The notes beneath the pieces were generated by a model that was given only the letters and a program-made list of their open reading frames with translations, ran no database searches and was not told the DNA's origin. A DNA stretch of 64,000 nt from Balanoglossus misakiensis (lineage: Eukaryota; Hemichordata): positions 9,176,001-9,240,000 of the forward strand of contig CM082596.2 in the NCBI GenBank assembly GCA_040954595.2, read 5' to 3'. Made by a program: the position numbers and the translations under genes. Every line of letters starts with the position of its first letter. Positions within the stretch are counted from its first letter, which is position 1. Shown in pieces: positions 47,362-59,388 of this stretch.

Positions 47362-48306
47362 ATTTGAATCTGTTTTCAAACTGCTCCATGCAGTACCTTT
47401 GCCAATGTTCATGTTGTACATTATTCAATGTTCAAGTTTGACCAAAGTTATCTGTTTTATAATCTTGTGAATTGTGATATGTTTGTTTGTTTGTTTGTTG
47501 ATTGAAATTCGCAGGTCTCAATATTTGTAAGATACTTGATATTTGTAAGGTAATAAAATGTTGTGACTATAAACTAATGTCTTACCTAAAGGTATTTGAC
47601 CTCTATACACGGAATTACTGATATAACTGGAAATTAATCATAGAAATTACAATTCTTTAATGCCAATCGAATTCTTCAATTTTCCAATTTCTATATATCG
47701 TAACAATAGCATGGCTTATGTGGAGTGTACTAAAGATAAGACCAAAAATGTGATATTACTGTTATCACCATATTTTTCACAAACTCAGCTAGCTACATGT
47801 AAACATAATATTGTACAAGACTCGTTTTGTTTTGTAGAGGTAAAGTTCAATAGAGGCTTTTGAAGAAAAATATTAAGTTTTTTAATTACACTTAAAAGTT
47901 GTGCAATATGTTTTAGCATCATGGTTTTGAATAAAATGGATTGATATGGTATTGTAGTGAATTGTTGTGTCTGAAATTTCTCGAGAATTCCAATAGAAAA
48001 CAAATGGTTTATTACCAATCTCGTAGCTTCATTAGACTTGAGTAATACCTAGGTAAACTCAGGGTAAACTGCCATAGAATTTTCATATACAGCTCCTGCA
48101 GAATATATGAATGAATAATAACTTTTTTGCATACATAGATGTCTACTCTCATCAGTGTGATTATCGCAGCTTGCTGGTGAAGGAGTTTTCCATCAAACCA
48201 TGGTGGGCAACTGCATGTCAGAATTCCGTACAAACATCTGAAAATATATAGATAAACATGAAAGAACGTTCATTATGACAGTTTATCTTTCCATTCATAA
48301 TTAAAG

Positions 48307-51300
48307 TCAAATCAACCTCATCTGCTCTATCTGATGCATATGTTTTTTAGTTTTGATGTCACCCTTTTCCCCCGATTTTCCTGTGGCCGACGTACCTGAT
48401 TCCTTTACGCTGCATATTTTGTAAACTTGATTGCCCCAGGGACCTCCAGTCTCTGGGTCACAGTTATTAATTGGACCATACATGGTATATGTACTTTCAG
48501 CATCCGCAGTAGATGCACACCATCCTCCATGTTGGATGGCGAACACTGTGAATCCGCGACACCATGCAGCAGCCATGCACTTTTCTAACGGGTCAGTTCT
48601 TTCAGTGTAGAGAAGATCAAGTCTGTCATCCTTTCCCTCTAATGTTTCTATGGCTCGTATTTCTGTATCTCTCCAACACCCGAGATCCACTAAATTCATA
48701 GCTACAAAAATAAAATAATCATGGTCAGTAAAGTCCGCTACCTTTCATTCATGAACATACCCTGGGAGTAATTAATTAAACAAACGATTCACATTACCTG
48801 TACAAAGATCAATACAATATCAATACAGTGTTAAGCTCACTCCTTCTGAAACAACTACCATAATCTTTTATTGATTAAAATATGCTATGTGAATATGTCA
48901 TTGTGAACTGAGTAAACACAGTACAAAATGGGGGCTTGGGATAATTAAGACTTGAGTAGATTGGAACATTTTGACTTACTTCGATTCAAAGTTCTAGGCG
49001 TGAAACCGTTGCACGAAGCAACTCTTTCCGTAGCATTCGCTGCATCAAACCAATACCAATTGGCGCCTTCGGCCGGATTCACATCCCAACAAATCATATT
49101 GTAATCATAGCAATTTAGCTGTGACAAATCTAGCATGACTTGGTTATTTGCAAGTGTGACTGATGTAGATGGTGCAACTGTTTCTTCACTCCTGCCCATC
49201 GCTATGATAGCTTCTACATCTGTAACTTTGGGTAATGCTCTGCCGTCGAAAGGCTTGTCCTGACCAAGTGTGACGGTGACTTGGAACAGCTCATGGTTGT
49301 ATCCAACAATTTTGCCAGTGTTGACATCGCCCGTTTCCAGGGAAAATGAAAAATTGTAAGTTCGGTTCTGTCCGAATATAGCCCATATATGTTCACCATC
49401 ATGGATTATAGCTGCAGTTGCTTTGTCGATGCTTACTGAAAATACACAAAAGGATTAGATGGTGCAAATTTGTTCTTTCTTTTCTGTAAATTATTCCTCC
49501 TGAATTCACGAGTCGCAAAAAGACGTTTTATAGTTAATGTCACCAGACAGACAGACAGAAAAATGAAGTGAAAGAAATTTCAGCCATACAATGTGATTTT
49601 CAATTTAAACACAGGAGTTGGAGTGGACATGGCATTGGAGGATGAAGACGTGTGCAGGATACATTCAGAAGGGTTAACTGTACCTTTACATTGGTTGAAA
49701 GGAATACATGCAGTAATACGATCATCTTCATGCCACATCCAGTTGCTCCCAGTTGCTGGTGTCACATCCACGCATGCATAGCTGTATTCATGACATCCCA
49801 AGCCAAGAAGACCATAGTCTGCATAAACAATATTCATGTCCCCTGTGGAACAGCCAGGGCAGATGTGTACTGTGTGGTCAGTGGTTACTGATGCATTAAC
49901 CTTCAGAAAAGCAGATCCTCCATCGACGTCATTTGCTATGTACACTTTGAAATCGAACAAGGAGCTGATGGCGCCTGAAAATGCTGCTGTGAATGTTTCC
50001 ATGGCAATGTTGACGTCCAATTGAAAGGTGAGATTCCTACCCATGTTTACATCCAATGTTTGGTTATCATGTTGTTTCAGGCCAATTCTTCCATTTAGCT
50101 GATCTAAAATCAAATTCAGTTATTGAGGTTAAGGCAAACTAGATGTGAAGTACTTACTGTATTTAACCATTGGATTTGGATAAAACATTTTGAACCTGCT
50201 TTGAAACATAACATGAAGTGTTAACCATATTGCAATGTGGATATCTGGCATTTGTGTATAGCTCATCTTGCTTCTCTTGAGTGAGGATATCTGGTTGCTA
50301 TACGGGTTTAGGAGCAAGGTAAGTATAAAAGTGGGTAACTAGATAACTAATTCTGAAGCAAGGGATTACACATAATTGTATTAAAGGTACTTTTGGCCTG
50401 GTAACTTCTAGAAGAATAATCGACTTTACATCGGCTAAAGCGATGCATTACCTGTAGTTTTCAGTGTAATACTAATATGAAACAGATTCTCATTCTTGCT
50501 TACGTTTACACCTCTGGATATTTGAGCAGGCTGTTCCGCTGGCCAGAAAGTCACACGGGTCATCATTTGTAGATGGTGCAATTAAGTTTAAACAAAGCTG
50601 ATTGTTCTCATGGCAGGTGAGACCGCTCAGATTAAGTCTAACATGTATGTGTCGAATGGTGACAGATGTTAACCGACATGCATGGTCACTAAGCAACTGA
50701 GCAGACAATAATAAAGGCAGAAGTATATAGCCAGTAATCCCCTCTCCAAGCAGTTCCCTCTTTGGAGGTCCAAACTCACCTCGGGAAACAATGGATATAG
50801 GCAAAACTATATTGTGGAGAAAGGCTTAAAAGTTTCAAATGTTGCAAGCCACACTCTACTCTCACAATTTGAGACAAATCCCATTCCATAACCATTCGGA
50901 AAATAAATCACTTATCCAATTCTTGGGGCCGGGCGTACAAAGGAAACAAATTCCCTCCACTGACAGTTAATGAAGACTTATGGTACTGGGCGCCTATGTA
51001 CTGTACTACTTCAACTTGAAAATAAATTAAAAATTCTGTACATATACGACATTGACAGTTGTAATAAACCTAGATAAGCATATGTGAAGCTTAAAAAAGT
51101 GTGACAGTACCAATTGCAAAATGCAACCTTTCATTCTATTATATCGTGAATAATGATCTACAATTCTATAGTGATACGTACGTCACGGATATATAAGAAA
51201 GGTTTAGTTACACGTAAATACGCGGACGACTGACGGCAGGCAGCTAGTGGCGTTCGCGTATGTGTAGCGACGCGTGAATTTTGCGGATTAGTTGTCCGTT

Positions 51301-52642
51301 TTGAATAACAAAAATATTTATAAACAATGGAAAATTCAAATATTTTTCACTTCCATAAATTTTGTGTGTGATGAATATTCTCTAAGACCACCACCCTTGG
51401 AATAAGTTTCTTGACTGCAGTGGAAATATAGTTTAGTGAAGTTTTCCGATGTCTTTATCGAGGCGTCCACTGAAAACTTAACATCCATTGGGAATAATTT
51501 TTTGTGTTCATGTTTTTAAAACACCAAATACCGCCGGTTTTAGCACATATGGCAGAATTTTTTTTCAGATTACATGGATGCTGGCTACATCACAATTGCA
51601 CCTCAGAGATCAATGGCTCAAATTAAAGAGAGAACATCGAGAAATTCCGAATAAATGTTACACGTAATCATGATTACGCGTAGAAGCGTCGCTTACCGTT
51701 CCGAACGTCTGCTCTACACGTACGCGACGTCTGCTTATCACGTGACAACGACGCTACGCGTACTGATCAAACGTATTTACGTGTAACTAAACCTCTCTGA
51801 TATCACTCGAACGTCAAAACCATATAGTCATTGTTTTCTACAAATCGCAACATACCTGTACAGGTACTTTTACTTGCGCCTTCCTGAACTAAACAAATTA
51901 AATGAACATTAACATTCATATTAGTCATGATAATTGCGAGAGTGGATCTTAGTGTATTATGTCAAAGCTAGAAATCATCTGTCCAAGATATTTGGCCACT
52001 AACTAGACAGGCTAAATACATGCAGGCAAGACTAATTTCCATCACTGTGGGCACTGTAATTTTTATCGAAAATGCATATGGATGAAAAACCAAAGAATCA
52101 ACACAGTTGTTATTTGCTAACACTTCAAAACTGTATGATTCCTTTCATCTGGCTCAAAAACCTCATGATTGTTAACTAAACCACGCAGTTTTGAGCTTCA
52201 TGTACCAATCAATGTAATGGTCTGTATTTCTATGTATACCATACACTACTACAATAAAGCAAAACCCTTGGCATACCAATGACGCAACAAGAAATAAAAT
52301 ATTGAATAGTCTCAGTGAAAAAAAACATCATTTCATACATTCGGTAGTGTTTAGTTTTCATAAACTGAATTTTACTTACTTAAGTACTTGTACACGGTTC
52401 CTATTGATGCCACAGCACCCATAATTGACAGTGCAACTATGATTGCCAGGATGGCTCTTCGTCTTTTTGTTTCCGATGTCTTTTTCACCTAAATCGCAGT
52501 TGAGATTATTATGCTGCACAGCAACACAATACTAGGAGCATTGACATAACTCTATTTTTGAATGAAATGACAATGAAACATTGAAAATATCTCCCGTGCA
52601 AAAGAATCTTACCTCGTCCAAGTGCGGAGATACCTTCGCCAT
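48307..52642 (-). CDS. Type II membrane protein with repeated Cys ectodomains, copy 3 (domain 1 truncated)
   Basis: Same structure as copy 2 shifted by 7,760: exons 52642-52613, 52488-52380, 51888-51856, [domain 1 remnant 50669-50504], 50103-49684, 49435-48980 and 48701-48307 (or donor at 48396). All frames translate identically to copy 2. Here the gene lies directly downstream (to the right on the map) of ANKRD9-like gene 1 and convergent with it: their 3' ends face each other across about 0.95 kb. Domain 1 is truncated as in copy 2, so the deletion predates the tandem duplication. Confidence 0.7.
51201..51793. mobile_element. 593-bp foldback element in intron 3 of copy 3
   Basis: Duplicate of the 43441-44033 element carried along by the tandem duplication. 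Confidence 0.7.
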
Positions 52643-53717
52643 TTCTCTCTGACGATTATTCACTTGTTCTGCGGTCTGTGTAAGAAGTGGTCAATTTTAT
52701 GTCTGCACGAGCTGATAGATATTTTCTATTCTGCACATCCCAAAGGAACTGCTCTGATATCTCCAAGCCAAAGCTTATTATAATTCATTTTTTGTGTCGA
52801 CGAAAGTGCGGGACTCTGAAGTTTCTTGTGGGATTAGGAAGCCGACAGGGGTTCATTCTCAATGTTATTTAAGTTCCATTAACTGTAACTGTTGGCGATA
52901 TTTTCAGTGCTTAAGTTCGATGTAACAACGGCTAACACAAAAATTTAAAAGCAACTAGCTAATCCTTATCCTGTAGAGCCCCTCTGGTTATAAAAAAAGA
53001 CATTTGAAATGCTTCATTCAACTACCACAGCCCTAACCATCAATAGGTAGAATTGTATTCAAAAGAATCTTAATCTGCTATTTTTCAAAAACATTTTCTG
53101 TATGCCTACTGGTATTATTTTCTGCCGAGTCAAAGAAAACCCGGTGCAGCGTGTTGGCACAGACTCTGGACAGAGCGTTTAAGTTGACAAATTTTTACCA
53201 ACTTTTAAATGGAAACTGTCATGAACAAGATTCGAACTAAAGCCTCTAGAGCTGCCAAATTTGACATATTGATTTTCCTCAATGAAATACTTCAAATGTA
53301 TTCCCTATCCTCTAAAATCTTCACCATTAAGCCAGATTAGTTGCATTTGCATCAGTTTGTCATCTCCTGGCAACGCATACCATGATAGCTCCGTACTGTT
53401 TGTATGGAGGCTGATTAAATCAGTGTGGCACCGTTTTAATACATAGCGTGTTCCAATTGCAACATACAGTCACAATCGGGCATCGATAAGGTGTTCATGT
53501 ATACATTTCAGTAAGCGTATTTAGATTGATCAATTTAAGTTGGACAATAAAATCATGAAAATAATGCAAAAAGTGGCAGCTCTAGAGGCTTTAACTACAA
53601 ATAAGATTAGTTTACATCTCACTTTTCCACTTTATTATTTTTGGGCCCTCATTCATCTTTCAAACGCTATCCGAAGTACATGTACTTATTTCAAAATGTT
53701 TATAGAAAAAGAGCAGG

Positions 53718-54100
53718 AGTAGTATAGGTTGGAGCCGTAGCACTCGGATTTGGGGAGGAGGATGAGGAGGATGAGGAGGAGGAGGAGGAGGAGGAGGAGG
53801 AAGAGGATGAGGAGGATGAGGAGGATGAAGAGGATGAGGAGGATGAGGAGGATGAGGAGGAAGTGGAGGTGATGTTGGGAGGAGGCAGAGGAGGCAGTGG
53901 AGGTGATGTTGGGAGGAGGTGATGAGAGGCGAAGGAGGCCTATCACCCATGAGGTAGACAACCCTAAATGTTGGGAGGAGGCAGAGGAGGCGATGAGAGG
54001 CGGAGGTGTATCACCCCCTAAGGTAAGGAACCCTAAATGTTGGGAGGAGGCGGAGGCGGAGGAGGCAGTGGAGGCGATGAGTGGTAGCCCTTTCCCTATT
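53718..54100. repeat. GA-rich minisatellite upstream of ANKRD9-like gene 2
   Basis: Duplicate of 45958-46340, same unit order. An inverted 31-bp copy of its GTGTATCACCCCCTAAGG part occurs at about 55694-55724. Confidence 0.8.
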
Positions 54101-54108
54101 TGAGACTG

Positions 54109-54117
54109 TATAAAAGG
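54109..54117 (+). promoter_or_regulatory. TATA box of ANKRD9-like gene 2
   Basis: TATAAAAGG, 108 bp before the ATG at 54225; identical to the first copy. Confidence 0.55.
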
Positions 54118-54224
54118 CTAGCCCTGCATGACCATCGTTCTCTTGGGCGTATTGTGGATATGGTCAATGCGCATTTTTAACGAACATCGTCGAGATCAGA
54201 GGATTGCTTTCACGATTCGACCAA

Positions 54225-55121
54225 ATGTCTTTTTATAACTTGCTAGTCACCGCGATCAGAAAACACAAGCCACCAAAAAGGATAGAGAGAGTTCGGAAAC
54301 GCGTTGTGTTCGACTGGGAGGAGAAGAGCGACGCCAGGTTTTTCACGCCGGCCGATGCGCTGGCACTGGCCGTTGAGTGCAACCATATCGACTACGTGGA
54401 ATACCTTCTGGAATATCATCTGGCAGAGGCGCTGGATGTATCAAAACGATGTTGCTCGCATCTCATTCTAGCTGTGAGGTGGGACAGACACCAGATTGTG
54501 GAGAAGATTCTCTTTTACGCGAGAAAGAAGTTCGACCACTGCAGGAGTGCCATCGACGAGAAACTGCAGCGTGAGGCGAATACTGCACAGAGCCGAGAGA
54601 ATTATAGGGCGGAGGCCCCTCCGACATATGACTACAATGGCGACTGCTATATCAACTGCAAAGGGTGTCGTTCGTTGGGATTTTCAAGAACGGCCGTCCA
54701 TGTCGCTTGTGAGTTGGCCCACGTCGAATGCCTGAGAGCCCTGCTCAAGTACGGAGCGAACCCGGCAACCATGGATCTGGTGGGGAAAACGCCGCTGGAA
54801 TACTGTCTGTTTCAAACGGGGCCGTCGTCGTCCGATTTGACCTCTCGGCCGGAACGACTAGCGGAGTGCGTCGAGCTTTTGTTGAGAACACTGCAAAATA
54901 TTGATGTTTCAATCGTTGAACGGTTGGAAGCTTTAAATACTGGGGGAGTGAAAGACGGGTTCCTCCAAAACATCGACATATCAAATTCTCCCTGTCTTCT
55001 AAAGCACCTTTGCCGCTTCACAATAAGACAATCCATAGGTCTGAACGACAGGTTACCTCACGGGATCGGTCAACTACCGTTACCGCTAACTCTAAAACGG
55101 TATTTGGCGTTAGATATGTGA
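54225..55121 (+). CDS. ANKRD9: ANKRD9-like ankyrin-repeat protein, copy 2
   Basis: Identical 298-aa translation to the copy at 46465-47361. This copy keeps the native 3' UTR with AATAAA at 55274-55279. About 300 bp after its stop codon are homologous to the 3' UTR of the neighbouring zinc-finger gene. Confidence 0.82.
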   Translation: MSFYNLLVTAIRKHKPPKRIERVRKRVVFDWEEKSDARFFTPADALALAVECNHIDYVEYLLEYHLAEALDVSKRCCSHLILAVRWDRHQIVEKILFYARKKFDHCRSAIDEKLQREANTAQSRENYRAEAPPTYDYNGDCYINCKGCRSLGFSRTAVHVACELAHVECLRALLKYGANPATMDLVGKTPLEYCLFQTGPSSSDLTSRPERLAECVELLLRTLQNIDVSIVERLEALNTGGVKDGFLQNIDISNSPCLLKHLCRFTIRQSIGLNDRLPHGIGQLPLPLTLKRYLALDM

Positions 55122-55424
55122 ATTTGAATCTGTTTTCAAACTGCTCCATGCAGTACCTTTGCCAATGTTCATGTTGTACATTATTCAATGTTCAAGTTTG
55201 ACCAAAGTTATCTGTTTTATAATCTTGTGAATTGTGATATGTTTGTTTGTTTGTTTGTTTGTTTTTTTTAGAAAATAAAACCAACTGTTCATGGTTGTTG
55301 TTTTTTTAATGGAAACTGATCTGGCGTTTTGCTTGTATGTGTGTGAGTGAATGCATAAGAGTCATGTCATTTAGCGACGAATCAAGTTAAATTTATAGAT
55401 TTATTGGTTTAAACACTAGAATTT

Positions 55425-55533
55425 GGTGGATCTGGTGGGGAAAACGCCGCTGGAATACTGTCTGTTTCAAACGGGGCCGCCGTCGTCCGATTTGACCTCT
55501 CGGCCGAAAATGACTAGCGGAGTGCGTCGAGCT
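55425..55533 (+). pseudogene. Fragment of the ANKRD9-like coding sequence
   Basis: About 109 bp match 47012-47118 (GGATCTGGTGGGGAAAACGC ... GCGTCGAGCTTTTGT) with a few changes, including one extra base near the GGCCGAAAATG run that shifts frame. There is no start or stop of its own: a detached scrap of the gene placed about 300 bp after the intact copy. Confidence 0.85.
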
Positions 55534-55742
55534 TTTGTGTTATGTTATAATTTATCATTTTAATTATTATTATGATATTGTATGTGATTTCTGAGTAGTT
55601 TTGATAAATATGTCCAAGTAAATGGAGAGTACTATAGTGTTACTAATCTTACTCAGTTCGTGGGGTACAATAATGGAAATGTGTTAAAGAGAGAGGGTTC
55701 CTTACCTAAGGGGGTGATACACCTACTACATCCTGAAATGCG
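55534..55742. other. Spacer with an inverted scrap of the GA-rich minisatellite
   Basis: 55694-55724 is the inverse of 54006-54036 (and 46246-46276), with one extra base. The rest is AT-rich. Confidence 0.6.
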
Positions 55743-55844
55743 CCCTCTACCGACCGAAGTAGCGTTTCATTCGTCCACAACGTACAATCCATACCCTCTA
55801 CCGACCGAAGTAGCGTTTCATTCGTCCACAACGTACAATCCATA
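55743..55844. repeat. 51-bp tandem duplication in the 5' flank of the zinc-finger gene
   Basis: CCCTCTACCGACCGAAGTAG begins at 55743 and again at 55794, and the two 51-bp units are identical. It lies just before the ATG at 55863, so it is probably 5' UTR or promoter. Confidence 0.85.
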
Positions 55845-55862
55845 CCGTCTGCGTTCGGAACT

Positions 55863-56061
55863 ATGGACTTTTCCGCGAGTGAGCAGTGGGAAACAATAAT
55901 TAATTTAGAACGACAACATGGAAGACAAGACCAAGAAGATAACCAGGTAAGTAACACATTGTAAATTATTTAGATCAATGCCCAGTAATTTTTAATGACA
56001 CATTATAATTATCCCACCCAAAGCTTTTTTCGCCCGTGGGTAACACATACTATCTGTACTA

Positions 56062-56094
<33 letters not shown>

Positions 56095-57054
56095 ATGGTC
56101 CTCTCTTATTATCATTACATAAGAGTCAACACATCATTTTTGAACAATATTGTACTCCAAGAAATGGACTGCCCTGTGGATGTTATGTCAGTATATTTCA
56201 TGTAATTCGTAAGCTATATTTTCTCTCCGTTAAAATGGGCGCGCATTGAATGTATATGAGCTTATCGTCTGCGCGTAGCACGTACATCCCACTGTACATG
56301 TAGGCCTATGTACTAATTTTGCGCAGCGTGACTATCAGCGTCACACGCCCTCTCCCCATGATTGTACTGGCGAATAGTGTGGTAACGAGGATAAGCCAAA
56401 CAAGGAAGTGTATGCTATCTACACTGAGTTTTAACCAGCGTGCGAAGTTTTATTTTATTTTATTTTTATCGCAACGAACGCAGTGGGCTCACACTCACTG
56501 TGAGTGTGAGTGTATTCTATGTGTACCCAACTGGCTGTGCATTCGTCGCCGCGAATTGCAGTGTACGATTTCCTATCATTTTCACTCATCGATTTTACAT
56601 AAATTCAACTCCCTTTATCACAACAAGTTTGATGAAATACATTTTCATTGAAATATTAATCTCAAAAATTGTCCTGTTGCGATCGTAGAAGATGAGCAGT
56701 GACGCCCGCGAAATGTTACGGTGATTATGTGACCTGGCGGTTTAGGGGCTTGCAAGCAAATTGCTACATTGTTGCATTGTAATCGCTGGGGTAGCTGTTC
56801 TCCCCAGTCACACGCCACTAATACAGCACACGCGTGTTCAGGCATTGTTATACCATTAGCAATACCTCCACGCCAGCAGTTAGAGCTAATGACAGAATGA
56901 TGTGCTATTTCAACAGGTGTTATCGCTCAACGAGGAAAGTGATTTGGGCGCGCAGCATGAAGAACCCAGTGCTCGCACGTCCGGCGAGAGTTTACCACAG
57001 TAAGTTTTTGCTCGATTTTATCGTAATCGGGGGTATCCTGTGTATTTGATGAAA

Positions 57055-57097
<43 letters not shown>

Positions 57098-57142
57098 AAA
57101 CAACAACAAACAAACGTGGGTATACGCTTAGTCAGCAACTAT

Positions 57143-57184
<42 letters not shown>

Positions 57185-58832
57185 CTTTTTAATCTTTGCT
57201 AGAGCAGATATACCATCACAAAGAGTGAACGAGGAAGTGTCAGAGACACAGCCTTTACCGAATCCAAAGAGCGTTATAATAAAACCGTCGGTCGGTCGCT
57301 GGTGATGACCTAATCAATCGTCTATTCACGTTGTAATATATTTTTCATCCTCGTAGAATCGACACCACACCAAACAATAACACATCGGGTACACAAGAGG
57401 ATGCATCGTCCTCTCCGAAGCAAATCAGGTAGGTTTAAATAGATTGTGTTTCTATTCACCTTAGGCGGGGTACTCGTTCTAACATGTATGGTTGTCTATC
57501 TGACTGCAAGGTCGTTTGTAAATTTATTCTTGCAATTTTTTTTTTCTCTCCCAGACTTCCGTCTACACACCTTGCTGTCACCGAACACCAGCCATCACCA
57601 GATTATATACAGGTCCTTCGTGAGACCACTAATCGCCCGGATGTCTATGGTGAGGAGAATGATGAAGGCCGATCAACGTGCCCCCACTGTCCCCGCACAT
57701 TTTCCAGACCAGGTGATTTGTGTCGTCACATCAACACCGTCCATGGGGAAAACCGCCTGTCGTGTGCCAGTTGTAGTAAGACGTTTACACGCAAAGACAA
57801 CTTGGCAAGACACCAAAAGAGAGTGCATGACAACAAGAAAACAGGTACCGGTGGTGATGAAAATGACCAGTTTCAGTGTCCCTGTTGTGACCTTACCTTC
57901 ACCCGAAAGGACAACATGGCACGGCATTTAAAGGAAATACATCACCGCCTGGATTCCCAATATAAATGCTCAATATGTGACATGGTATTTAAAAGAAAAG
58001 CACATCATGCCAGTCATTTGAAAATACATAAGAAGCTGTCTGTCACAAGTAACCCAACTCAAAACCAAACACAGGTAAGATCACACAAACCACAGTCGCA
58101 TGGTCATTAAAATCACATCACTCGAATACGACGTGTTATCAACCAAACTTCGTGAAATAAACCCTATGCCAGCACTGTTTATTATCACATTCTTCACAAA
58201 AGAAAGCATCTGTGAAGAATAACGTTTACTGCGTAGTTCATACATGTACATGTTGGAAAGTAACATTACTACTCTTGAACAGTCCTGTTCACACCTTTCT
58301 TACGTAATTGATTACATTTCAGAACCTCAACAACTTACCAAGTCCGAGTGTCAATACTCAGCAACAATCAGCCGTAGAGCAGCTGACAGACGACAACATC
58401 TTGCAGCAGCTGGAGCAATTCCTGGACAACAGTCATCTGCCTCTGAACGAAATCGATACTGTCCTGGATATTGAGCAGCTTCTAAGCACTCCCCACCCGG
58501 ACGAAAAGTTGGTCAGCGATTTGCTGACTTCAACCCTGTCGAGCGACCAGATCTCCAACACGGCGTCAACCACGTCCAACAGTTTGTCGAACACCGTATC
58601 GCAGATGAGTACCATACCGTCATCCTTGACAAGCACCAGCAGTACCAGTATGATCAACTCCATGACCAATACGTTGACGAACACCATGGTCAACAGGACA
58701 CCAGCCAACACCCTTGCGAACACTGCGCCACTGTTCTTACAAAGTTCACTGAGCAGCAACGCCTCCGATACTCTAAACGACTACCAAGTGGGGAACATTA
58801 ATACATCTACCACACCAATGGGAATATCATGA
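55863..58832 (+). CDS. C2H2 zinc-finger protein, six exons
   Basis: Exons 55863-55946, 56917-56999, 57203-57286, 57357-57428, 57555-58074 and 58323-58832 join in frame (about 450 aa). The start is MDFSASEQWETIINLERQHG. Exon 5 encodes four C2H2 fingers: CPHCPRTFSRPGDLCRHINTVH, CASCSKTFTRKDNLARHQKRVH and CPCCDLTFTRKDNMARHLKEIH, then CSICDMVFKRKAHHASHLKIH. The repeated RKDN(L/M)ARH helices suggest related DNA triplet contacts. The last exon has an acidic leucine-rich stretch (LEQFLDN, IDTVLDIEQLL) and a Ser/Thr/Asn-rich tail, which could be an activation region. Likely a nuclear DNA-binding regulator; I recognise no ortholog. Exon 3 is uncertain because its donor (CC|GTCGGT) is weak, and skipping it also keeps frame. 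A long T run precedes its acceptor. Confidence 0.8.
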
Positions 58833-59145
58833 ACACAAATTTGAATCTGTTTTCAAACAGCTCCGTGCAGTGCCTTTGCCAATGATTATGCTGTACATTA
58901 TTCAATGTTCAAGTTTGACCACAGTTGTCTGTTTTATAATCTTGTGAATTGCTATACGTTTATTTGTTTGTTTGTTTGTTTGTTTGTTTGTTTTTAGAAA
59001 ATAAAAACAACTGTTCATGGGGTTGTTGTTGCTGATCTGGCGTTTTGCTTGTATGTGTGTGAGTGAATGCATAAGAGTCATGTCATTTAGCGACGAATCA
59101 AGTTAAATTTATAGATTTATTGGTTTAAACACTAGTATTAGGTGT
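58833..59145 (+). repeat. Zinc-finger 3' UTR homologous to the ANKRD9-like 3' UTR
   Basis: About 300 bp from TTTGAATCTGTTTTCAAAC to TTTAAACACTAG match 55124-55420, including the (GTTT)n tract and the AATAAA (59000-59005 against 55274-55279). Homology begins within a few bases of both stop codons and continues past the poly(A) signal, so a DNA-level duplication is the simplest reading. Confidence 0.85.
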
Positions 59146-59199
59146 ACCAATAACAAGACGAGAACAATATTGAAAATCATTTGCCGAACTATTGAAACT

Positions 59200-59251
59200 G
59201 GGCACACACACAGACACACACGCACACACACACACAGACACATACACACAC
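59200..59251. repeat. (CA)n microsatellite at the duplication border
   Basis: An interrupted CA/GACA run ending exactly where block B begins (CAGGTGTCC). Confidence 0.8.
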
Positions 59252-59388
59252 AGGTGTCCTTAATCGTGATTTGAAGACTTCAATTTGATTGGCTGAAGGT
59301 TGTGAACAAGGTATGAATATATAATGACGAACTACTTTATTCTGCGTAAAGTAAGACGTGCATGTTATTACCTGTTTGTGCGTCCTTA

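Larger units (their letters stand above)
39737..47496. repeat. 7,760-bp tandem duplication, unit 1
   Basis: Starts at GTTGATTGAAATTCGCAGG and ends in the GTTT repeat after the ANKRD9-like gene. Unit 2 begins at 47497 with the same bases. Every long reading frame has the same translation in both units. The junction lies in GTTT/GTTG microhomology. Confidence 0.9.
47497..55256. repeat. 7,760-bp tandem duplication, unit 2
   Basis: Head-to-tail copy of 39737-47496 with identical translations of all frames compared; I found no base difference where I checked. Beyond 55256 the sequence is the original 3' flank of the ANKRD9-like gene. Confidence 0.9.

Noticed and set aside
57446-57931. 161-codon frame overlapping the zinc-finger exon
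   Set aside because: It is an alternate frame of the exon that encodes four clear C2H2 fingers in the other frame.
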